The notes under the pieces: model-generated
What the model saw: only the letters and a program-made list of their open reading frames with translations
Told to the model about the DNA's origin: nothing
Database searches by the model: none
Assembly: GCA_017386965.1 (NCBI GenBank)
Contig: JAFOGE010000092.1
Span: 1 to 15,531 of the forward strand
Origin: Clostridia bacterium
GTDB lineage: Bacteria; Bacillota; Clostridia; Oscillospirales; CAG-272
Reading direction: 5' to 3'
Length of the DNA: 15,531 nt
Translations under genes and position numbers: made by a program
In this document: in pieces, positions 7,490-12,646 of the stretch
Numbering within the stretch: the first letter of the stretch is position 1
Layout of the letters: each line of letters begins with the position of its first letter

Positions 7490-8071
7490 TTATGGTTCAT
7501 AATATAATTGACTGTACTGTTCCACTGCGCGGAGCATTCTCTCCACGTAGGCTGCCGTTTCGGGATCCGGGATCTCGGAAAGCCGTCCCTGCGGTGTCAA
7601 GAGCGCGGGGTCGCGCATCCAGCGGTCTACCTGCTCGATGCCCGCAAAATAAGCGGCGTAAACGTTTTCCCAAACGCCGTAGCGCTTGTAAAGTGAGGAT
7701 ACGAGGGCGGCTCCGTAGCGGAGATTGGTGGCGGGGGCGTAGAGCAGGTCGCTGCTCTTTTCCTCCTCACCGAGGACCTCTGTGCAGATATAAGAAAACT
7801 GCTCGGGGGTCAGCTGCATCAGGCCGATCGATCCGTCCGAGGCGACAAGACTGCTTTGAAAGCCGCTTTCGTTTCGGATAAAAGCCCAGAGCACGGTTTC
7901 GGGAAGCCCGAACTCGGCGGCAGATTCGGCTACGAGCGGCTTAAGATCCTCGCTTTGCGGATATTGGCTTTTCTCGATCGCGGTAGCAACCGCATCGAAT
8001 GCGAAGCCAAAGCCGACAGAAAGCGCGATCAGAAGCAGAAGGGCAACTGCGTGACGAAGATTCATCTTCAT
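7490..8071 (-). CDS. Membrane-anchored lytic transglycosylase (SLT domain)
   Basis: Cleaves the MurNAc-GlcNAc bond of peptidoglycan to give 1,6-anhydro ends, acting outside the membrane. Residues about 8-25 (AVALLLLIALSVGFGFAF) form a signal anchor or uncleaved signal peptide. The SLT domain follows, with catalytic Glu68 in FIRNESGFQSSLVASDGSIGL-type context and GLMQLTPEQF, then AAYFAGIEQVDRW. I chose the ATG at 8071 (193 aa): it forms an ATGA overlap with the coaE stop and has GGGGGT 9 bases upstream. The ATG at 8080 leaves no room for a binding site. The pairing with coaE is common in Clostridia, where the protein is often annotated only as a lytic transglycosylase domain protein. Confidence 0.92.
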   Translation of the reverse strand: MKMNLRHAVALLLLIALSVGFGFAFDAVATAIEKSQYPQSEDLKPLVAESAAEFGLPETVLWAFIRNESGFQSSLVASDGSIGLMQLTPEQFSYICTEVLGEEEKSSDLLYAPATNLRYGAALVSSLYKRYGVWENVYAAYFAGIEQVDRWMRDPALLTPQGRLSEIPDPETAAYVERMLRAVEQYSQLYYEP

Positions 8072-8670
8072 GCGGGACATACCCCCATTTCGCACAGGAT
8101 CCGATCCACTGCACTCTGCAAATGCTCCGTGGCTCCGTTGTTTTCAATGACGTAGTCGGCGCGCGTTCGGAAAAAAGCATCGCTCTTTTGCGCGTCTGTG
8201 CGGCGCACGGCGCTTGCCTCGTCCAAATCGTCCCTTTGCATAATGCGGCGGATGCGAAGCGCGCGTTCGGCAAGAACGGCTACAACAATATTGCAGTCGG
8301 CGTCCGCTCCGGCCTCAAAAAGCTGGGGAGCATCCAGCACGGCGGCAAGCTTTCCTTGCTCGCGGTAGTCCTCCAGATCACGGCGAACGACCTCCATCAC
8401 AAACCGATGAGCGATGTGATTGAGCGCCTCCAGCTTCTCTCGGTCAGAGAAGACGGTCGCAGAGAGTGCCGCGCGGTTCAGTGTTCCGTCCGCTTGCAGA
8501 ATCTGGCGCCCGAAGTGCTCAACCAACGCGTCCAGGCAAGGGGAGGGGGGGATCAGGAGATTGTGATAGACCTCATCGGCATTGATGACAGGAAGGCCGT
8601 AGGCAGAAAAGCGGCGAGCGACCTCGCCCTTCCCGGCGCCGCTCGGTCCCGTAAGACCGATGACTAACAT
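8068..8670 (-). CDS. coaE: Dephospho-CoA kinase
   Basis: Phosphorylates the 3'-hydroxyl of dephospho-CoA with ATP, the last step of coenzyme A synthesis, in the cytoplasm. It has 200 aa, normal for CoaE. The P-loop is GPSGAGKG (8-15). Asp32 in INADEVYH and the DAPQLFEAG motif (family form DAPLLFEAG) are present, as is an Arg-rich lid region (RALRIRRIMQRD). The ATG at 8670 is chosen over longer in-frame extensions because the P-loop then sits right after the N-terminus and a very strong ribosome binding site precedes it. It overlaps the oxidoreductase stop by 7 bases and the transglycosylase start by 4. In many relatives polA stands upstream; here an oxidoreductase does. Confidence 0.97.
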   Translation of the reverse strand: MLVIGLTGPSGAGKGEVARRFSAYGLPVINADEVYHNLLIPPSPCLDALVEHFGRQILQADGTLNRAALSATVFSDREKLEALNHIAHRFVMEVVRRDLEDYREQGKLAAVLDAPQLFEAGADADCNIVVAVLAERALRIRRIMQRDDLDEASAVRRTDAQKSDAFFRTRADYVIENNGATEHLQSAVDRILCEMGVCPA

Positions 8671-9809
8671 AGGATCACCTCCGTAAGACGGCTCTCCTGC
8701 TCGGCAGAGCGGTAGGCGGCGTCCATAACGGCTTGTACGTAAGCACCGTCTGACAGGGAGGGGGCGAAGGGCTTTTCCTCGTAAACGGAGGAGAGGAAGG
8801 AATACATGCTTTGCACGTGTCCGTAAAGCCACCCCGCAGGGGCCTTCGGAGAGGGGAAGCAAATGTCGGGATAGCGTCCCACGCATTCGATGGCTGTGTA
8901 ACCGCGCTCGCCTCCGATGGGGGCAGCGGGGGCGGTTGCATCGTAGAAAAACAGATGATTCGGATCCATCAGTGAGAAGCGGAGAGAGCCGCGCTCGCCG
9001 TAGATCTCGAAGGAGAGATCGTCATTCGTACCGACCTGAAGCTTTCCGACCTCCAGCGTTCCGTGTGCGCCGTCCCGCGTGACGGCAAGCATGGAAAAGC
9101 CCTCGTCTGCATTGGTCTGCCAGGGCGTGTGATCCATGCCGATACGGGTGGGGAAGGCAATTTGTGAAAGCCCGCTGACAGAGCGGAATTCTCCGCAAAG
9201 CCAGCTGGTAAGATCGATCAGATGCGAGCCGAGGTCAAACAGAACGCCACCGCCGCAAACAGTCTTGTCCTGCTTCCAGCCTGCGGGGCGGGAGGGGTCG
9301 GCGGCGCTGTTGTGCAGATACGCACCGCGGAAGGTCAGGATCCGTCCAAGACGTCCCTCCTCGATCAGCTGCTTTGCGCGCAGGACCGGGGCAAGGTGGC
9401 GATTGTTAAAGACCATACCCGTGACCTGTCCGTTCTTTTGCGGTACGGAAAGGATTTGTCTTGCCTCCTCCGGCGAGGTGCAGAGAGGCTTTTCGCACAA
9501 AACGTGCTTGCCGGATGCAATCGCCTTGCAGAGTGTTTCGGCGTGGAATCGGTTTGGCGTGCAAATGTCGATGACGTCGATCTCTGGATGCTCCAAAAGA
9601 TCGTTCTCGTTTTGAAAAACGAGCGGGATCCCAAATTCCCGTGATGCCTGCTTTGCCGTTTCCGGATGCGCTGTACAAAGACCGCGAATTTCCGCAGCGA
9701 AGGGGAGATCCCCGTAGAAAAAGGGCAGATTTCGAATGGCAAAGGCATGCGTACGCCCCATCGAGCCAAAGCCGAGAAGGCCGATCCGCAGGATCTTTTT
9801 TTCGTTCAT
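8664..9809 (-). CDS. Gfo/Idh/MocA family NAD(P)-dependent oxidoreductase
   Basis: Family of sugar, inositol and related dehydrogenases; the substrate here is unknown. The protein has 381 aa. The N-terminal Rossmann fold has RIGLLGFGSMGRTHA (nucleotide-binding glycines at 13-18), then IDVIDICTPNRFHAE and the conserved EKP (106-108) in VLCEKPLCTS, whose Lys is part of the active site in this family. The C-terminal substrate domain has GGGVLFDLGSHLIDL (186-200) with the usual catalytic-region Asp and His. The ATG at 9809 has AAAGGAG 12 bases upstream, a somewhat long spacing. It is the first gene of the minus-strand operon, reading from the promoter at 9869-9897. Its partners downstream are housekeeping genes, so context gives no clue to the substrate. 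No signal peptide. Confidence 0.93.
   Translation of the reverse strand: MNEKKILRIGLLGFGSMGRTHAFAIRNLPFFYGDLPFAAEIRGLCTAHPETAKQASREFGIPLVFQNENDLLEHPEIDVIDICTPNRFHAETLCKAIASGKHVLCEKPLCTSPEEARQILSVPQKNGQVTGMVFNNRHLAPVLRAKQLIEEGRLGRILTFRGAYLHNSAADPSRPAGWKQDKTVCGGGVLFDLGSHLIDLTSWLCGEFRSVSGLSQIAFPTRIGMDHTPWQTNADEGFSMLAVTRDGAHGTLEVGKLQVGTNDDLSFEIYGERGSLRFSLMDPNHLFFYDATAPAAPIGGERGYTAIECVGRYPDICFPSPKAPAGWLYGHVQSMYSFLSSVYEEKPFAPSLSDGAYVQAVMDAAYRSAEQESRLTEVILC
8673..8682 (-). promoter_or_regulatory. Extended ribosome binding site of coaE
   Basis: GGAGGTGATC on the minus strand is a 10-base match to the usual 3' end of 16S rRNA. Its GGAGG core is 7 bases from the coaE ATG. It lies inside the last codons of the oxidoreductase and fixes the coaE start at 8670. 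Confidence 0.85.
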
Positions 9810-9868
9810 GCGCGTTCCGTACTCCTTTCCGCAGGAAATTAGAAAATATTATATACTTCCAATATAAT

Positions 9869-9897
9869 ATTATACAGCAAAAAATGGGATTTTGCAA
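9869..9897 (-). promoter_or_regulatory. Sigma-A-type promoter of the minus-strand operon
   Basis: On the minus strand TTGCAA (9892-9897) is followed after 17 bases by TATAAT (9869-9874). It lies about 60 bases before the oxidoreductase start, in an AT-rich stretch. A second TATAAT-like run around 9847-9856 lacks a -35 at the right distance. Confidence 0.75.
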
Positions 9898-9903
9898 GGG
9901 GTA

Positions 9904-9919
9904 TTCGAGTTTTTTCGAA
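9904..9919. promoter_or_regulatory. Small inverted repeat between the two divergent -35 elements
   Basis: TTCGA (9904-9908) and TCGAA (9915-9919) flank 6 bases, and ATTC / GAAT sits around them with an offset. It lies in the 31 bases between the two -35 hexamers, a place where a regulator could affect both promoters. The short arms may be chance. Confidence 0.3.
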
Positions 9920-9928
9920 AGAATCGTA

Positions 9929-9957
9929 TTGCAATTTTGTGTAAAACCGAGTATAAT
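9929..9957 (+). promoter_or_regulatory. Sigma-A-type promoter of the murB-whiA-HAD-dnaE cluster
   Basis: TTGCAA (9929-9934), 17 bases, TATAAT (9952-9957). The murB start codon at 9989 gives a leader of only about 25 bases, and no other promoter is obvious between here and dnaE. Confidence 0.8.
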
Positions 9958-9974
9958 ATAGATATAGACTGCAG

Positions 9975-9982
9975 AAGGAGGT
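9975..9982 (+). promoter_or_regulatory. Ribosome binding site that sets the GTG start of murB
   Basis: AAGGAGGT lies 6 bases before the GTG at 9989. The next in-frame ATG (10001) would be 18 bases away, so the GTG is preferred. Confidence 0.75.
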
Positions 9983-9988
9983 GGAACG

Positions 9989-10885
9989 GTGGAAAAGCAA
10001 ATGCAAAAGCTGGTGCAATGCAAGATCCGCGTGGAGGAAAGCTGCCCTCTCTCGGAGCACAGCACCTTCCGCATCGGAGGACCGGCGCGCTTTGGGATCT
10101 TTCCTAAGAGCCGGGAGGAGCTTTTGATGGCGTTGAAGCATCTTTCCTCCTGCAAAATCCCCTTCTGGGTGATCGGAAACGGAAGCAACGTTTTGTTCCC
10201 CGACAAGGGGTTTTCGGGTGCGGTTCTGTTCACCGGCGCATGGCGCCAGATCGACCGACAGGGAGCATCCTTGGTGGCCTCTGCGGGCGTGCTTCTTCCG
10301 AGCCTTTCCAAGCGTGCCGCCAGAGAAGGCCTTTCCGGCTTGGAGTTTGCCAATGGCATCCCGGGAACGGTGGGAGGCGCCGTCTTTATGAACGCGGGCG
10401 CATATGGATCCTGTATGGAGCAGATCTGCACATTCTCGCGCTATTTCGATCTTTCCGACGGAACGGTCGGAGAGCTTTCCGGTGCAGAGCAGGGCTTTGG
10501 CGTGCGCACGAGCCTTTATCAGAGAGAGCCGAACCGAATTCTTTTGGAGGCAGGACTTCTGCTTTCGGAAAAAGATCCGGGAGAGATCGAGGCACAAATG
10601 ACCGCGCTTGCCGAAAAGCGGAAGCAGTCCCAGCCCCTGGAGCTTCCAAGTGCGGGAAGCATCTTTAAGCGACCCGTGGGACACTTTGCGGGAAAGCTGA
10701 TCGAGGATTGTGGACTGAAGGGCGTTACTGTGGGTGGCGCTCAGGTGTCAGAAAAACACGCGGGCTTTATCGTGAACCGAGGAGGCGCTACGGCATACGA
10801 TGTGCGTGCGTTGATGGAATTGATTCAAGAGCGTGTTCAGAATACTTACGGCGTTGATCTGGAGCCGGAGATCCGGATTTTGTAA
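9989..10885 (+). CDS. murB: UDP-N-acetylenolpyruvoylglucosamine reductase (MurB, type II)
   Basis: FAD enzyme that reduces UDP-GlcNAc-enolpyruvate with NADPH to UDP-MurNAc, the second committed step of peptidoglycan precursor synthesis in the cytoplasm. It has 298 aa from a GTG start. The FAD-binding part shows STFRIGGPARF (25-35), GNGSNVLF (63-70) and the long conserved FANGIPGTVGGAVFMNAGAYG (120-140). The proton-donor serine is Ser224 in SAGSIFKRP, and the catalytic Glu is Glu294 in EPEIRIL. KLIEDCGLKG and KHAGFIVN are also normal. In the substrate-site strand FGVRTSLYQ the Arg (173) is kept, but the residue before it, usually Tyr, is Val172. The gene is first in the cluster after its own promoter, and whiA starts 27 bases after its stop. 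Confidence 0.97.
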   Translation: MEKQMQKLVQCKIRVEESCPLSEHSTFRIGGPARFGIFPKSREELLMALKHLSSCKIPFWVIGNGSNVLFPDKGFSGAVLFTGAWRQIDRQGASLVASAGVLLPSLSKRAAREGLSGLEFANGIPGTVGGAVFMNAGAYGSCMEQICTFSRYFDLSDGTVGELSGAEQGFGVRTSLYQREPNRILLEAGLLLSEKDPGEIEAQMTALAEKRKQSQPLELPSAGSIFKRPVGHFAGKLIEDCGLKGVTVGGAQVSEKHAGFIVNRGGATAYDVRALMELIQERVQNTYGVDLEPEIRIL

Positions 10886-10898
10886 AAAAGGATGGAAA

Positions 10899-10904
10899 GG
10901 GAGG
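10899..10904 (+). promoter_or_regulatory. Ribosome binding site that sets the whiA start
   Basis: GGGAGG sits 8 bases before the ATG at 10913. The earlier in-frame ATG at 10892 would make this site part of the coding region and has no good site of its own. Confidence 0.7.
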
Positions 10905-10912
10905 TGCGATGG

Positions 10913-11800
10913 ATGTCCTTTGCAAACGCAGTGCGCAGCGAGCTTGCGCAGCTGCCCTTGAAGAAGCCGTGTTGTCGGCGCATGCTGGGAGCAGGACTTC
11001 TGCTGGGAGCGGAATCCCTTGCAGGAAAGCAGATCGCTCTTCGCCTCAAGCATGAGGAGGTGGCTTCGCTTGCCATCCCTCTTTTGGGATCGCTCTACGG
11101 AAATCCGCCAACCGTTCTGCAAACGGGCGCTTGCGGACACCGCTTCTGGGATCTTTCCTTTTCCTCGCCCTCGGCGACCAAGCTGGTCCGATCCTTACAG
11201 GATACGGAAAAAGAACCCGCCGCTCTTTGGACGAGTCTGTGCGACGGGTGTCTTGCGGCATTTCTCAGGGGGGCGTTTTTGGCCTACGGAACGGTCAACG
11301 ATCCGCACAGATCCTTTCACCTTGAGCTTTTGCTCCCGCGGGGGAGAGGCGCGGCCTTTTTGATCCGTGTGCTTGAGCAGCTTGGTTATCCCCCCCGTCG
11401 TATGGAGCGAAAAAACGGTTTCGGTATTTATTTTAAGGATAGCGGTTCGATCGAGGAGCTGATCGCTCTTATGGGTGGGCAACACGTGATCTTTGATGTC
11501 ATCAACAGCCGCATCGAGCGGGATATCCGTAACAACGAAAATCGAGCAACCAACTGTGTTGCAAAGAATATTGAAAAATCCATTTCTGCAGGGACGCGGC
11601 AAATGGAGGCGATCGGACGATTGATCGAGGCGGGACGCCTGGAGAATCTTTCTGAGGGACTGCGCATTACGGCGATGCTCCGCTATCGCAACCCGGACGC
11701 TTCTCTGGACGAGCTGACTGCCCTTCACGAGCCGCCCATTTCCAAGTCCGGACTCAACCACCGATTGCAGCGGATCCTCGCTGAAGCAGAGGAATTTTGA
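10913..11800 (+). CDS. whiA: WhiA, DNA-binding regulator of division and morphology
   Basis: WhiA is a conserved Gram-positive protein with a LAGLIDADG-type domain fused to a helix-turn-helix. It controls sporulation septation in Streptomyces and affects division and chromosome segregation in Bacillus. I start it at the ATG at 10913 (295 aa), giving MSFANAVRSELAQL, the usual WhiA N-terminus. LAGLIDADG-like features: KKPCCRRMLGAGLLLGAE near the start and FLRGAFLAYGTVNDPHRSFH in the middle. C-terminal features: GGQHVIFDVINSRIERDIRN, NRATNCVAKNIEKSISA and the HTH with LHEPPISKSGLNHRLQRI. In many Firmicutes rapZ and yvcK stand between murB and whiA; here whiA follows murB directly, so coupling to murB is likely. 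Confidence 0.96.
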   Translation: MSFANAVRSELAQLPLKKPCCRRMLGAGLLLGAESLAGKQIALRLKHEEVASLAIPLLGSLYGNPPTVLQTGACGHRFWDLSFSSPSATKLVRSLQDTEKEPAALWTSLCDGCLAAFLRGAFLAYGTVNDPHRSFHLELLLPRGRGAAFLIRVLEQLGYPPRRMERKNGFGIYFKDSGSIEELIALMGGQHVIFDVINSRIERDIRNNENRATNCVAKNIEKSISAGTRQMEAIGRLIEAGRLENLSEGLRITAMLRYRNPDASLDELTALHEPPISKSGLNHRLQRILAEAEEF

Positions 11801-11823
11801 CCACAAAAGGAGACAATTAGAAG

Positions 11824-12612
11824 ATGAAAAAATTTGAAGGCATCGTATTGATCGTGGATTTTGACGGAACACTGGCATCGCATAGCGTAATCCCGCAGGA
11901 GAACTGCGATGCAATCCGCTATTTTCAGGAGAATGGTGGCCTCTTTACCCTGGCCAGCGGACGCAATCCCGGATGGATTTCCAAGTATCGGGAATCCGTA
12001 TTCCCGAACACCTGGGTGTCCTTGATCAACGGAGCGGTATTGATCGATCCCGAGGAGAAGGAGATCGTCTTCAGCATGACCTCGGGACGTGATCTTTTGG
12101 AGATGGCGACCCGCATCTTCGAGGAGTGTCCAATGCTTCAGCAGGTTGAACACGATCTTGTGACCGGCTACATTCGCCAGATGCCTGGCGAGGTGCTTTC
12201 CGAGGATGTGCTGAATACGCCGATCTACAAAAGCCTTTACGTTGTTCCGGCCGAATACAGCGACGAATATACTGCACGGATCAAGGAGATCGCAGGGGAC
12301 GAATATATCGTTATGCGCAGCTGGGTCAACGGCATTGAGATCCAAAAGAAGGGAACGGGAAAGGGCGATTCCGTCCGCCGTCTTAAGGAGCTTCTTGGGG
12401 ACCGCGCAAAATTAGTCGTTGGCGTTGGCAATTATGAAAATGACATGGACCTGATCCAGGCGGCAGACATCGGCTATGCCGTGGACAATGCCCCGGATTG
12501 GCTCAAGGCCGTGGCCGACCGTGTTACGGTCGATTGCTCGGAGGGGGCGATCGCGGCCATCATTGCCGAGCTTGAGCGGGAGGATCCGCTCGGCGTAGGA
12601 TCGGCGAAATAA
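11824..12612 (+). CDS. HAD superfamily phosphatase, Cof/IIB type
   Basis: Mg-dependent phosphatase acting on small phosphorylated metabolites; the exact substrate is not predictable. It has 262 aa. Motif I is VDFDGTLA with nucleophile Asp12 and acid Asp14. Motif II is in TLASGRN (Ser/Thr plus Arg as in Cof proteins). The Lys of motif III is in KKGTGKGDSVRRLK. Motif IV is GVGNYENDMDLIQAADIGYAV, with the usual Gly-Asn-x-x-Asn-Asp pattern slightly altered to GNYENDMD. The region between motifs II and III (about 85-190) is the C2-type cap. AAAGGAG lies 11 bases before the ATG. It stands between whiA (23 bases upstream) and dnaE (34 bases downstream) with no promoter or terminator visible, so it is probably co-transcribed. 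Confidence 0.92.
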   Translation: MKKFEGIVLIVDFDGTLASHSVIPQENCDAIRYFQENGGLFTLASGRNPGWISKYRESVFPNTWVSLINGAVLIDPEEKEIVFSMTSGRDLLEMATRIFEECPMLQQVEHDLVTGYIRQMPGEVLSEDVLNTPIYKSLYVVPAEYSDEYTARIKEIAGDEYIVMRSWVNGIEIQKKGTGKGDSVRRLKELLGDRAKLVVGVGNYENDMDLIQAADIGYAVDNAPDWLKAVADRVTVDCSEGAIAAIIAELEREDPLGVGSAK

Positions 12613-12646
12613 AAAAGAGTTGTACGAGAAGAAGGGAGGGCGCAGG

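Noticed and set aside
6690..7502. 270-aa plus-strand frame
   Set aside because: Antisense to the M18 aminopeptidase; no domain recognised.
8671..8886. Longer N-terminus for CoaE
   Set aside because: The extra 72 residues are the shifted-frame reading of the oxidoreductase tail; the strong binding site and P-loop position fix the start at 8670.
9406..10684. Minus-strand frames of 341 and 281 aa spanning the divergent control region
   Set aside because: They cross two good promoters and the 5' half of murB or the oxidoreductase in a wrong frame; no ribosome binding site or domain.
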